Source of the DNA: Pedobacter psychrotolerans
GTDB taxonomy: Bacteria; Bacteroidota; Bacteroidia; Sphingobacteriales; Sphingobacteriaceae
NCBI RefSeq assembly: GCF_004340665.1
Contig: NZ_SLWO01000004.1
Coordinates: forward strand, 1-64,000
Direction: 5' to 3'
DNA: 64,000 bases
Shown here in pieces: positions 47,552-56,451 of this stretch. The notes under the pieces were generated by a model. It ran no database searches and had not been told where the DNA came from. It worked only from the letters and a program-made list of their open reading frames with translations. The position numbers and the translations under genes were made by a program. The first letter of the stretch is position 1. Every line of letters begins with the position of its first letter.

Positions 47552-48649
47552 CTATTTCGGAAGCATAATATAAAATTCTGTTCCTTTGTTTATTTCTGTG
47601 TCGAACCAAATTTTACCGCCATGCAAATCAACAATAGCCTTAATAATTCCCATACCAAGGCCATGTGACTCTTCACCTTTTAGTCCACGTTTAAGTCCTT
47701 GCTCGGCTCTGTCAAAAAGTGACGATCTTATTTCCTCTGGAATTCCACATCCATTGTCAGCAACAGAAATCAGTACTGTTTCATCCATCTCCTGTGCAGT
47801 AAGCGTAATCTCACCCTGATCACCCGTAAACTTAATGGCATTAGAAATCAAATTATTTAATACCTGAAGAAACTTCATACTATCCATGCGAATGTAAATG
47901 CGGTCAGATTTACAATTAAAAGAAAAGTTTTTATTTTCCTTTAAACGTGATCTTCTGTAAAAACGAATCAGATCACGAAATTCCCATACCAAGTCTGTAC
48001 GTTCTTTTTTAATTTCTACTTCTGCTGATTTTAGGAATTCTTTATTGATCAGGCTTCTAACCATCTTCATATTCCTTTCGCACATTTCAATAATGAAAGA
48101 TAATCCTTCCGATAAATATTCATCATTTTTTCCTTCTATCCCATTTGCCATTGATGAGGCAGCGAGCTTCATCATACCAAAAGGCTCTTTCAAATCATGA
48201 GAAAGTACTTCAAGTGCTATATTTTTTCTATTATTAATTTGTTCAATGTGGATTCTATTATGCGTTTCAACTGTAACATCTTCCACAATTCCGCATAAGG
48301 CTTCATTTCCACTTCCAGTTACCGGACTTATGCTCACCCTCAAGCATTTTTCTTTTTCATCATCCAGCAGCAATCGAAATTCATACTTTTTAAATTTTTT
48401 ATCATCAGAAATTTCCTGAAAGCAATAACCTACCAGTTCCTGGTCATCCGGATGTACCAGATCGAATAAAATGGTAGGCGATTTCCTGATGTCATCCGGT
48501 TTTAAACCCCATATGCCTGTTAACGCAGCATTGAAGTATAAAAATTTACAATCAATAACATCATAAACAAAATATCCATCAGAGGATTGTTCTCCCAGTT
48601 GATAAAAAAGATCTTGTTGCATTACATTATTATTTTGTTGATCAATCAT
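47552..48649 (-). CDS. Soluble PAS-domain histidine kinase
   Basis: 365 residues without membrane segments. A PAS/PAC domain (about 15-130, with CRVSISPVTGSGN-like strands) comes before a HisKA dimerisation helix with the phosphorylated His in SHDLKEP and an HATPase with NNLISNAIKF, DNGCGIP and SHGLGMGI. It senses an intracellular signal and should phosphorylate the downstream LuxR-type regulator and possibly the upstream single-domain receiver. Confidence 0.9.
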   Translation of the reverse strand: MIDQQNNNVMQQDLFYQLGEQSSDGYFVYDVIDCKFLYFNAALTGIWGLKPDDIRKSPTILFDLVHPDDQELVGYCFQEISDDKKFKKYEFRLLLDDEKEKCLRVSISPVTGSGNEALCGIVEDVTVETHNRIHIEQINNRKNIALEVLSHDLKEPFGMMKLAASSMANGIEGKNDEYLSEGLSFIIEMCERNMKMVRSLINKEFLKSAEVEIKKERTDLVWEFRDLIRFYRRSRLKENKNFSFNCKSDRIYIRMDSMKFLQVLNNLISNAIKFTGDQGEITLTAQEMDETVLISVADNGCGIPEEIRSSLFDRAEQGLKRGLKGEESHGLGMGIIKAIVDLHGGKIWFDTEINKGTEFYIMLPK

Positions 48650-48726
48650 AAAGCTATTTTTTTAATAGAACAGGCATAACCCAAACAATGGGTTTCACAA
48701 AATGTTTACGTGGCCGGTAAGATGTT

Positions 48727-49095
48727 TTAGCTTTTTTGAATTAATTTTTCAACCACGCTTTCCAGATAGGAAATATCGAATGGTTTTTGAATCAACAGCT
48801 CATGTCCGCAATCAAGTGTTTCTTCTTTAATAATGGCTGCAGATAGCAGGATAATAGGAATGTGAGCTGTAGACGGCATTTGCTTTAAGTTTCGACAAAT
48901 CGCTCTCCCATCGTTAACACCAAGCATGATATCGAGCATAATCAGATCCGGCTTAAACCTGATCATTAAATTTTCAATATCTGTAATATCCGCTATAGTC
49001 TTAATTTGATAAAACTGTTGATCAAAGATAAATGGAATCATTTCTCTGATACTTTCATCATCATCAATAAGCAGTAGTTTCTTTGTTGAGCGCAT
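48727..49095 (-). CDS. Single-domain response regulator
   Basis: 122 residues, only a receiver: acidic pocket LLIDDDESI, phosphoacceptor Asp in LIMLDIMLGVNDG, Lys in IQKPFD. With no output domain it could relay phosphate or act by protein contact. It lies 77 bases upstream of the kinase gene, probably in one operon of three. Confidence 0.88.
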   Translation of the reverse strand: MRSTKKLLLIDDDESIREMIPFIFDQQFYQIKTIADITDIENLMIRFKPDLIMLDIMLGVNDGRAICRNLKQMPSTAHIPIILLSAAIIKEETLDCGHELLIQKPFDISYLESVVEKLIQKS

Positions 49096-49107
49096 AATTT
49101 AAAAGCT

Positions 49108-49115
49108 CAAATTTA
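49108..49115 (-). promoter_or_regulatory. -7 element of the two-component operon
   Basis: TAAATTTG on the minus strand, an exact TAnnTTTG match with TTT in place of TTG at the -33 distance. It lies only 12 bases before the ATG, which implies a very short leader. The rest of the 335-base gap to 49430 shows no gene. Confidence 0.4.
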
Positions 49116-49417
49116 TAGATAAATCAGTATTGGTAAATAAGTATATCTACTTGAATTTACTGCAACAGGTATAGAATTTATGAAGAATAATAAATGATAA
49201 TACAGATATAATCAGCCTAGTGAAAGCTTCATTAAGATAAAATTTTCAAGTAACTTTTTTAAAATGAAGCAGGTATCTGGTAATCTGATCTAAAATACTA
49301 TTTAAATAGCGGCATTAAGATGCATTACAAACTACTGACTTACAGACCATAGCTTGCTGGGTTTTAAAATTTAGATAAATGTTAAAAAATAAAAGCCTAT
49401 TTCTAAAATAAGCAAGC

Positions 49418-49425
49418 TACATTTG
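49418..49425 (+). promoter_or_regulatory. -7 element TACATTTG
   Basis: An exact TAnnTTTG match. Transcription would start near 49432, so the ATG at 49431 cannot be used and the start at 49485 is favoured. Confidence 0.5.
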
Positions 49426-49484
49426 CGGGAATGTTGTCACAATACCAAATTTTATATTTTTTTGAAGGGGAAGGATTAATCATC

Positions 49485-49778
49485 ATGGAACTGAAGCGAA
49501 ATGACATGCATCAAGGTGCAGATTTAGCTGAAATTTTCCATTGGCTCTATCTTGAAAAACAATCCCAGTCATTAATTAAGTTATGGTTTAGGTCGATGGA
49601 TTCATCTGCTGATATTGAAGAACGCTTTTTTGAACAAGGTTACCTAAAATTTAACGCCAGAGAAGCTACATTTATTGAAAAATATAATTCAGCACAACAC
49701 AAACTCATTAATGACCCGGTTGATTCTGTAAGGGAAGACATCCATGAGATCATTAGAAACTACTTAAAACAGCCTTAG
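49485..49778 (+). CDS. Small hypothetical protein
   Basis: 97 residues from the ATG at 49485 (MELKRNDMHQGAD), mostly helical and charged, no signal or membrane segment, not recognised. The frame is open 18 codons further to an ATG at 49431, but that ATG lies almost on the predicted transcription start, and the extra residues (YFFEGEGLII) look non-coding. GGGGAAGGA lies about 12-20 bases before the preferred start. Confidence 0.55.
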   Translation: MELKRNDMHQGADLAEIFHWLYLEKQSQSLIKLWFRSMDSSADIEERFFEQGYLKFNAREATFIEKYNSAQHKLINDPVDSVREDIHEIIRNYLKQP

Positions 49779-49951
49779 GCTTATCCAGCTTTACTTGCTT
49801 TTTTTGTTTACAAACATTGACTGTTATTTGTTTAACCTAATTGAACACATAATAACCCTAAAACCTTTGGTTGTAAACAAATAATTAAATTATCGTTAAT
49901 TTAAAAAATATTTCTTTGCGATTATGTGTTTAAATCTTTTTAAATATTACA

Positions 49952-50059
49952 ATGGACCAAGGTAGAGATCACAAAAGAATTGAAGATTCCAATAAAATAG
50001 TTGCAATTACCATTTTAACCGGAATTTTGGTGCTACTATTCATGGCGATGATCAGATAA
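49952..50059 (+). CDS. Small membrane protein, 35 residues
   Basis: A short frame MDQGRDHKRIEDSNK followed by one hydrophobic helix (IVAITILTGILVLLFMAMI) and a final Arg. The polar N terminus plus a single helix and the terminator directly behind it argue for a real small membrane protein. Function unknown. Confidence 0.5.
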   Translation: MDQGRDHKRIEDSNKIVAITILTGILVLLFMAMIR

Positions 50060-50126
50060 AAAAGAAATTGACCGATTATAAGGTTCCCTATCTTATTTTC
50101 AGCAATACACATCCCAAGATTACGAT

Positions 50127-50154
50127 AAAAAGCTTCGCATTGCGGAGCTTTTTT
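50127..50154 (+). terminator. Terminator after the 35-residue membrane protein gene
   Basis: AAAAAGCT-T-CGC and GCG-G-AGCTTTTTT arms around an ATT loop, with a T6 tail, 68 bases past the stop. Confidence 0.75.
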
Positions 50155-50326
50155 ATTAGAATAAAATTTAAACTATATAATATCATCTGACCAACCTCAT
50201 TAAGATCCGTTTTAGTCATACTGAAGACAGATTCTAAATGATAAATTTATTTTTCTTATACTTTTTTGAATTTTAAAGATAATTTCCTTATATTCACAGT
50301 ATTAGTCACCAATTAATCAGGATGTT

Positions 50327-50497
50327 ATGAAAAATATAGCCATTTTCATTATAGCTTGTCTGATCTCAACAGGCTCAGCCTTTTTTTCTAAAACAATAGC
50401 CGCTCCGGAATTAGGTATTTCGACGATACTATTGGTATGGGGTATGGCAACCTGGTATTTCCTGAATCGCCAAAGCCGAACCATTGAGAATGAATAA
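50327..50497 (+). CDS. Small two-helix membrane protein, 56 residues
   Basis: MKNIAIFIIACLISTGSAFF is a hydrophobic helix, then a second helix (LGISTILLVWGMATWYFL) and a polar tail NRQSRTIENE. Good start context and clean hydrophobic layout support it; not recognised. Confidence 0.5.
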   Translation: MKNIAIFIIACLISTGSAFFSKTIAAPELGISTILLVWGMATWYFLNRQSRTIENE

Positions 50498-50522
50498 TCA
50501 GTCTTTTTAAAAGACTAATTAT

Positions 50523-51038
50523 TTAAATTCCATTATTTTTTACAACAGCTACCGTAACCATCAATTGTCCTAAATGGCGCATGGTATGTTCTGCAGCATG
50601 AAACAGTAAGCCAATAACGGTAGAAGGCAAGCCTGCTCTTCCAATCCACCTGTAATCTGTCAAATTCGCTTCATTGGTTTCTTTTAACTGTTTTAGCGCC
50701 TGATCCACCTGAAGATTAAACCGCTCAACCAAATCACTAACTAAACATTTCTCTTCAATGTCTTTTCCCTCTTGAGATAATTGTTGAAACTGCAATTCAG
50801 AAAGACCTTCAGCACGTGCGTATGTAAATACACGATCGAGTACGCCGCTTAAGTGTTGCAAATGAAATCCTGCGGACGCCATCCCGGCAGGGCGGATCCA
50901 AAGCAGATCATCAGAAAACTGATCCAAATATTCGTTAACTTCCTCTTTCGCCTGCAGCAATGCATGAGCCACTGGCTGAAGCAATGGAGCGACATCAGGT
51001 ACCGGACCTCTTTGCCAAACTTCAGTTTTTTGTGTCAT
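50523..51038 (-). CDS. DinB-family protein
   Basis: 171 residues, four-helix bundle with three spaced metal-binding His sites: HLQHLSGVLDR and FHAAEHTMRHLGQL. DinB-like proteins bind metal and often act as thiol-dependent transferases, for example with bacillithiol or mycothiol; the substrate here is unknown. It has a very good promoter at 51056-51084 and is monocistronic. Confidence 0.85.
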   Translation of the reverse strand: MTQKTEVWQRGPVPDVAPLLQPVAHALLQAKEEVNEYLDQFSDDLLWIRPAGMASAGFHLQHLSGVLDRVFTYARAEGLSELQFQQLSQEGKDIEEKCLVSDLVERFNLQVDQALKQLKETNEANLTDYRWIGRAGLPSTVIGLLFHAAEHTMRHLGQLMVTVAVVKNNGI

Positions 51039-51055
51039 ATTAATTGGTTCTGATT

Positions 51056-51084
51056 CAAAATTAAAATAAAAACTGTTACCTCAA
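51056..51084 (-). promoter_or_regulatory. Promoter of the DinB-family gene
   Basis: On the minus strand TTG, 18 bases, then TAATTTTG: exact match to both Bacteroidota boxes, about 18 bases before the ATG. Confidence 0.7.
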
Positions 51085-51249
51085 TTGAATACTTATGATA
51101 GTTTGAAACTTTATTCGTTTCCTTCCGTTTTAATAAACATAAGTTCAATGATATTTAAGTCTTATTAGCATATTACTTTGATTGCAAAAAAGAATTAATG
51201 CTGTCTTGATATAATTTTCTAATTTTAAAGCCTAATACTATAAAGTAGC

Positions 51250-52080
51250 ATGTCCGTTCGTTCACTGTCATCACAAAATTTTTCTCAATATCAGGAAGCA
51301 ATTTCCACATCCACCAGTGCAAAAAAAAGCTTTTCTTCAATAATAGATCTTTATCAGCGCCTTACAATAAACGAGGAAGAATTGGAAGCGCTGCAATTTG
51401 ATTCTTTGCTCACCGAAATTCAGGCACAATACGATCTTCAAAAAGAATCCTTTAGAAATGAACATCAAATATTAAAAGGTGTTCGAAAAGCAATTGATGA
51501 GCGGATTTTAATTGTAGAGCAAAAACTTTACCTCGGTCTTCCAGATGATCTGACTGAAATGGATCGATTGATAGCCGAACAGGAAGCCATAGTTGCTGAT
51601 CAGGAAGAACTCAATGAGAATGAGCTTGCCCTTATGGAAAAAATGAGTCAAAGTGATATCAGTTATGGCAAAAAATTAGCTGCACTTGATCAATCTAAAT
51701 CTAATCGTGAGCTACCTTTAAAATCAAAATTAGACAGGCAAATTTCGCAAGTAGTCCAAGCAGAGAAACAAACTGCTTTTCGCACCAACATATTGTCTAT
51801 AGTTGTTATTTTACTTATTCCAATAATTCTGGATTATTTAGCTTACTTGCTTGGGCTTAATGGCAAAACAGATACCAGATTGATTTTCTCTCATTACGTT
51901 TTCCTCCTTACGTTTATCATAATTGAGTTTTTCTATGCGGAGAAAATCAAAAACCTGATTTCTACTTTCCTTGCAAAAAAACAATGTGATTCTTTTTTAA
52001 ATGAAATTTCAGCTTCGCTGGAAAATATTGAAAAAGCCAAACGTAAGTTGAATATCAATCAATTAAATATCGTTTTATAG
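51250..52080 (+). CDS. Coiled-coil protein with two membrane helices
   Basis: 276 residues, not recognised. Residues about 15-170 are charged and heptad-like (ERILIVEQKL, LIAEQEAIVADQEELNENEL), a likely coiled coil. Two hydrophobic helices follow (TNILSIVVILLIPIILDYLAYLL and YVFLLTFIIIEFFYAEKI, about 177-235) joined by a short loop, then a second short coiled coil to the end. Both coiled parts should be on the same side of the membrane. Confidence 0.7.
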   Translation: MSVRSLSSQNFSQYQEAISTSTSAKKSFSSIIDLYQRLTINEEELEALQFDSLLTEIQAQYDLQKESFRNEHQILKGVRKAIDERILIVEQKLYLGLPDDLTEMDRLIAEQEAIVADQEELNENELALMEKMSQSDISYGKKLAALDQSKSNRELPLKSKLDRQISQVVQAEKQTAFRTNILSIVVILLIPIILDYLAYLLGLNGKTDTRLIFSHYVFLLTFIIIEFFYAEKIKNLISTFLAKKQCDSFLNEISASLENIEKAKRKLNINQLNIVL

Positions 52081-52127
52081 ATTATCTTCTTCAATCATCC
52101 AGGCGCAATGCTTCCAGGAATTATTGA

Positions 52128-53210
52128 TTAAGGCACAACAGTATAAAACAAGTAAGAAGCAAAGATTACCAGCAAAACTACACCTTGCTGTACATTTGTT
52201 TTTCCGGTAGCCAGAGAGAACATAATGGTAATCATAGAGAGCAACAGCAATACGGTAGAACTCATGTCGATCCCTAACGTAATTGGCATACTAAAAGCAA
52301 TAGAAACAGCCGCAACTGCAGGAATTGTTAATCCAATACTTGCCAGCGCAGATCCCAGGGCAAGATTCAAACTCGTCTGAATTCTGTCAGCCTTTACGGC
52401 ACGGTAAGCAGCTAATCCTTCTGGTAAAAGTACTATAGCCGCAATGATTACGCCAACAACTGATTGTGGTGCACCCATCGCCAGTACCATGACTTCAATA
52501 TCATTAGAAAGATATTTTGCCAGCAACACAACAGTAACTAAACTCACAATTAAAAGCGTTAAACTGCTAAACGTAGTGGTATTATTGGGTGCGTGCTCAT
52601 GTTCCTCTTCGGATGATGAATCTTTTGGGATAAAATAATCCCTGTGCCTAACGGTTTGCATAAAAATAAAGCCACCATATAAAACCAATGATACAATAGA
52701 TACAAATATCAACTGGCTGGTGGTATACTCTCCCATGGCACCGCTAATGGTGTAGTTAGGCAAAATAAGTGTAAGTACTAAAATGGAAGCTAGTGTGATT
52801 AAAGCTGCGTTAACGCCCTGAAGTTTATAAAGCTGCTCTTTAAATTTGATGCCGCCACGCAGCAGGCAAATCCCTACAATTGCCGTTAAAATAATCATTA
52901 CTGCTGCAAAAACAGTATCTCTTGCCAACGCTTTTGTTGCTTCACCCCCGGCGAGCATTAACGATACAATAAGCCCAACCTCTATAGTAGTGATGGCCAG
53001 GGCCAGAATAATCGTACCGAATGGTTCTCCTACCCGATGTGCAATAACCTCTGCGTGATGTACCGAAGCCAGAATACTACCAACCAGCAGGCCAGCTAAT
53101 AATACTCGAAACCAAACGCTTGATTCTATTCCTGTTAAAAAGTAGGCTACAATTCCTAATACTGGAATTAACATAGTCCATTTGGGTAGATTAATATTTT
53201 TCATAGGCAT
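52128..53210 (-). CDS. ChaA-type Na+(K+,Ca2+)/H+ antiporter
   Basis: 360 residues with about eleven membrane helices and the two cation-exchanger repeats of the CaCA superfamily: GEPFGTIILALAITTIEVGLI in the first half and LLPEGLAAYRAVKADRIQTSLNLALGSALASIGLTIPAV in the second, each with the acidic residue that binds the cation. A charged loop (SSSEEEHEHAP) separates them. It should export cations for pH or salt homeostasis. Confidence 0.88.
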   Translation of the reverse strand: MPMKNINLPKWTMLIPVLGIVAYFLTGIESSVWFRVLLAGLLVGSILASVHHAEVIAHRVGEPFGTIILALAITTIEVGLIVSLMLAGGEATKALARDTVFAAVMIILTAIVGICLLRGGIKFKEQLYKLQGVNAALITLASILVLTLILPNYTISGAMGEYTTSQLIFVSIVSLVLYGGFIFMQTVRHRDYFIPKDSSSEEEHEHAPNNTTTFSSLTLLIVSLVTVVLLAKYLSNDIEVMVLAMGAPQSVVGVIIAAIVLLPEGLAAYRAVKADRIQTSLNLALGSALASIGLTIPAVAAVSIAFSMPITLGIDMSSTVLLLLSMITIMFSLATGKTNVQQGVVLLVIFASYLFYTVVP

Positions 53211-53380
53211 AATTGAGTTGCCTAACTAACAAAAAACTATCTAGACGGTTTTTATTAATCACAATCAATGAAAATCACACTAACATTTAGCATAATATTT
53301 TATACTTCTAAAAAAAGACATATCTTTATAGAACTTAATCGTAATGATTGAATTACGTGATGAAAACCAAATTTTAAACT

Positions 53381-53542
53381 ATGCTATTTTTTGCAGTTCC
53401 ATTATATTTTACAGCATTTGTAGGGTGGCTACTTTACGCAGGATTTATCAAAAGAAATTTGAGGCATCATTTACCTTTGGTGTATTTTGGTAGTATCTTC
53501 AGTATGATCTGGTTTGCTATTGTATTAATATCAATAACATAA
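53381..53542 (+). CDS. Small two-helix membrane protein, 53 residues
   Basis: MLFFAVPLYFTAFVGWLLYAGF, a basic loop KRNLRHH, then VYFGSIFSMIWFAIVLISI. Clear two-helix topology with positive loop; not recognised. Confidence 0.5.
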   Translation: MLFFAVPLYFTAFVGWLLYAGFIKRNLRHHLPLVYFGSIFSMIWFAIVLISIT

Positions 53543-53676
53543 TATATACCATTTATCAAGTATTAAATTGCTTTCGCAATTGGAACACAATCGTGTTTTT
53601 TAAGCTTATTTTATAAATTTCCCCTCTGTTTATTGCGGTTTTTCTAGAAGTAAAGAATCTATATAGATTAAGTTAA

Positions 53677-54159
53677 TTAATCCCAGCCAGCCATATTTTT
53701 TTTCCTAACCGTTGGTTTTGCCAGCACGGTGAAATCATCTGAAAAATCATGATTAAAAACCTGAAAGCTTATAGGCCATTCATCTTTTAGTAAACCAGGC
53801 ACAAATTTGGAGAATATACCTTCAAAACTTTTAAAACTAATTCCCGATTTGCACACCACTAAATATTCCTGATCAGATTTTGCAACCACTTCATGAATCA
53901 TATTATTCCACCTCGACGTGAGTGCTAATGGAAGTTGATTAAAATGTTGTTTCTCTATCAATTTAATAAGGCTATTTAATAATTCTTCCGAAAAATCTTC
54001 ACCACTTAGCTGTTTCCAGTTTCCATCGAATTTATCAAGACTACCCATTAACTCACCATCAAGTACTACCCTCCACGAATCTTCAGGAGAAAATTGAATC
54101 ACCTGATAAACAAGAATTTCTGTATCTGCTTGCGTAAAAAAACACTCTAGTTCAATCAT
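53677..54159 (-). CDS. Hypothetical protein
   Basis: 160 residues, acidic, no signal or membrane segment, not recognised. It has a regular alternating pattern of strands and helices (ILVYQVIQFSPEDSWRVVLDGE, ELLNSLIKLIEKQHF). It has an exact -7 element upstream and is monocistronic. Confidence 0.65.
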   Translation of the reverse strand: MIELECFFTQADTEILVYQVIQFSPEDSWRVVLDGELMGSLDKFDGNWKQLSGEDFSEELLNSLIKLIEKQHFNQLPLALTSRWNNMIHEVVAKSDQEYLVVCKSGISFKSFEGIFSKFVPGLLKDEWPISFQVFNHDFSDDFTVLAKPTVRKKNMAGWD

Positions 54160-54191
54160 AAATAGGGATAAATATTTGATCTAATAATCCT

Positions 54192-54199
54192 CAAATATA
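54192..54199 (-). promoter_or_regulatory. -7 element of the 160-residue hypothetical
   Basis: TATATTTG on the minus strand, an exact TAnnTTTG match about 33 bases before the ATG. Confidence 0.5.
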
Positions 54200-54419
54200 G
54201 ACTTAAATACTAAATTAAATAGCAATAAATGTATTTAACTTATGCCTAAACACGAATAACCAGGCTAGCTTTAATGATAATCAGAAGGTTAACTACTAAA
54301 AATATTAGTTAAACTAATTATATCAAATATGGATTCAATTCTCATATCTCTGTTACAATATCAATCTTGGCACAGCATTTGAATTTTAATCAATACACAC
54401 AAATTAAATTTAGATTATT

Positions 54420-54923
54420 ATGAAAAAGCTATTAATCATCTCCGCGATTGTAGGAATCGTGGCTTTAACATCCAATCAATCTAGCGCTCAGGTAAGTTTA
54501 AATGTAAATATCGGTTCGCAACCCACATGGGTGCCTGCTGGCTATCAAGATGTAAACTATTATTACCTACCTGAAGTTAATTCTTATTATTATGTACCAC
54601 AAAGGCAGTTTGTTTATCTAAATGGAAACCGCTGGACCAGATCACGAAGTTTACCAAACCGATACAGAGGCTATGACTTAAATAATGGAAGAAAGGTAGT
54701 TGTTTATGGTAACCAACCTTATCGCAGTTACCATAAACATCAAGTGAAGTATGCCAACAGGTCTAATGTTTACAGATCAGCATATGGAGGTGGCAATCGT
54801 GTAAATTATAGACCAGTAAGAAATAATCACAGGTCATTTAAGGTAGATAAAGGCCGTCATGGCAGACATGAGAATCCAAGATTTGCTCCTCATGGTCATG
54901 GTGGAAAACATGGAAGACATTAA
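54420..54923 (+). CDS. Secreted Tyr/Asn/His-rich basic protein
   Basis: 167 residues with a signal peptide (KKLLIISAIVGIVALTSNQSSA). The mature part is rich in Tyr, Asn, Arg and Gly (NYYYLPEVNSYYYVP, YGGGNRVNYRPVRNN) and ends in a His/Gly run (PHGHGGKHGRH) that could bind metal. The YYYLPEVNSYYYVP part resembles small secreted proteins common in Bacteroidota; function unknown. Confidence 0.75.
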   Translation: MKKLLIISAIVGIVALTSNQSSAQVSLNVNIGSQPTWVPAGYQDVNYYYLPEVNSYYYVPQRQFVYLNGNRWTRSRSLPNRYRGYDLNNGRKVVVYGNQPYRSYHKHQVKYANRSNVYRSAYGGGNRVNYRPVRNNHRSFKVDKGRHGRHENPRFAPHGHGGKHGRH

Positions 54924-54939
54924 TTTAATTAAGCCTTGT

Positions 54940-54968
54940 AGCCGGAAGAAAAAATTTTCCGGCTTTTT
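54940..54968 (+). terminator. Terminator of the Tyr/His-rich protein gene
   Basis: AGCCGGAA and TTCCGGCT arms followed by a short T run, 17 bases past the stop. Confidence 0.75.
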
Positions 54969-55019
54969 ATTTATACTTCTACTTATACATAAGACAAAAT
55001 AACTGTCGAAATCTTTTTA

Positions 55020-55057
55020 AACAGCAAAGGTTGGAAGAAATTCCAACCTTTGCTGTT
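55020..55057 (-). terminator. Long perfect hairpin, probable terminator
   Basis: 17-bp arms AACAGCAAAGGTTGGAA and its complement around a 4-base loop, 36 bases past the receiver gene on the minus strand, between convergent genes. The T tract is modest on either side. Confidence 0.65.
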
Positions 55058-55092
55058 TCTATGAAAAACTTTAATTAACCTACTAAGTTAAA

Positions 55093-55491
55093 TTAGGCTT
55101 TTGCAGGACTATTTTCTTCACTAATTTTCAATTGTGCGTTAATACGATCCAAAACGTCATAAATATCAAAGGGCTTGCTGATGTAATCATTTGCAAAGGC
55201 TGCGATTGCTTTTTGTTCACTGTTGTTTTGTGCAGACATTACAATAATTGGAATGTGTTTAGTGAACATATCCGTTTTTAAATCTTCACATATTTCGGCA
55301 CCATTGCCATCAGGAAGCATTACATCAAGTAAAAATAAGTCTGGCATGGCATCCTGGATATTTTTTTTCAATTCGGCGAAAGAAGATGATAACTGTAATT
55401 CAAACCCCTCCTCTTTTAAAAGAATTTCAATTACATTTCTAATTTCCTGATCATCTTCTAAAATGTGTATTCGTTTAGTTTCCATATTCAA
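55093..55491 (-). CDS. Single-domain response regulator
   Basis: 132 residues, receiver only: LEDDQEI pocket, Asp in LFLLDVMLPDGNG, Lys in ISKPFD. It resembles the receiver at 48727 but stands alone, 37 bases downstream of the DeoR-family gene; it may be co-transcribed with it. Confidence 0.85.
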   Translation of the reverse strand: MNMETKRIHILEDDQEIRNVIEILLKEEGFELQLSSSFAELKKNIQDAMPDLFLLDVMLPDGNGAEICEDLKTDMFTKHIPIIVMSAQNNSEQKAIAAFANDYISKPFDIYDVLDRINAQLKISEENSPAKA

Positions 55492-55528
55492 ATTATATTG
55501 TTTTGGTTTCTTGCATAAAAAATAAATT

Positions 55529-56293
55529 TTATACGATAGTTACTGTAACACCTAAACCTTCTAAATGTTTTACAATTTGTTCAGAAATCCCCTTATCTGT
55601 AATGATATGATCAATTTCCTCCAATCCGCATATTTTGCCAAATCCTCTTTTTCCAAATTTGGTAGAATCAGCCAGTACGATTGTTTTTTGCGATGCGTTA
55701 ATCATTTTCCTATTGAGGTGAGCTTCCATCGCATTGGTAGTCGTTAGACCGAAATCTAAGTCAATTCCATCAACACCTAAAAAAAGCTTGTTAAAATAGA
55801 AATCCTGCAAAACCTGTTCAGCATAGGCACCCATTACAGATGATGAGCTTTTTCTTAAAATGCCACCCAATTGAATGACTTCAATATTTGGTTCACGCAT
55901 TAATTCTAAGGCCACATTAAGTGCAGATGTAACTACTGTAAGTTGACTAGATGGTGTAATATTTTTAGCGAAGTAATAAACCGTTGTTCCTGAAGCAATT
56001 ACAATAGAATCATTTTCATTTAATAAGGCTGCCGCTGCAATACCAATTCTATTCTTTTCTGTTGACTGGATTTTCTCTTTTTCATTCACCGGCCGATCCA
56101 CCGTATATGGATTATTAATGGTAGCGCCGCCGTGCGTTCTGAAGAGTAAGCTCTTATCTTCCAGGAGTTTTAAGTCCTTTCTTATCGTTACAGAAGACAC
56201 TTTCAACTCCTTACATAAATCTACAACATTAATATATTGATCTTTTTGTAAGCGACTTAAAATAAACTGGTGCCTCTCAGCCAAATTCATCAT
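55529..56293 (-). CDS. glpR: DeoR-family transcriptional regulator, probable glycerol-3-phosphate repressor
   Basis: 254 residues: DeoR helix-turn-helix (LCKELKVSSVTIRKDLKLLEDKSLLFRTHGGA) and a sugar-phosphate-binding C domain (IVIASGTTVYYFAK, LFLGVDGIDLDFGLTTTNAMEA). It is divergent from glpD-glpK-glpF across a 158-base gap, so it is probably the repressor of that operon, released by glycerol-3-phosphate. The role rests on family and position; other DeoR ligands are possible. Confidence 0.75.
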   Translation of the reverse strand: MMNLAERHQFILSRLQKDQYINVVDLCKELKVSSVTIRKDLKLLEDKSLLFRTHGGATINNPYTVDRPVNEKEKIQSTEKNRIGIAAAALLNENDSIVIASGTTVYYFAKNITPSSQLTVVTSALNVALELMREPNIEVIQLGGILRKSSSSVMGAYAEQVLQDFYFNKLFLGVDGIDLDFGLTTTNAMEAHLNRKMINASQKTIVLADSTKFGKRGFGKICGLEEIDHIITDKGISEQIVKHLEGLGVTVTIV

Positions 56294-56393
56294 AAACTTT
56301 ATTAGTTAAGTATTTTGCAAAATAGCAAATAATAATCTCTATAAAATTGATTTGTTGAAATATTTAATATTTTTTTAATGTGGATCATCAATG

Positions 56394-56403
56394 ATTTCGA
56401 AAT
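56394..56403. promoter_or_regulatory. ATTTCGAAAT palindrome, possible GlpR operator
   Basis: A 10-bp palindrome with TTTCG half-sites between the DeoR-family gene and glpD, with another TTTCG at 56427-56431. TTCG-containing half-sites occur in known GlpR operators; no binding evidence. Confidence 0.35.
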
Positions 56404-56451
56404 TGATTATTTATACTTGCGTATTGTTTCGTTTTATTTTTATTCATCCAA

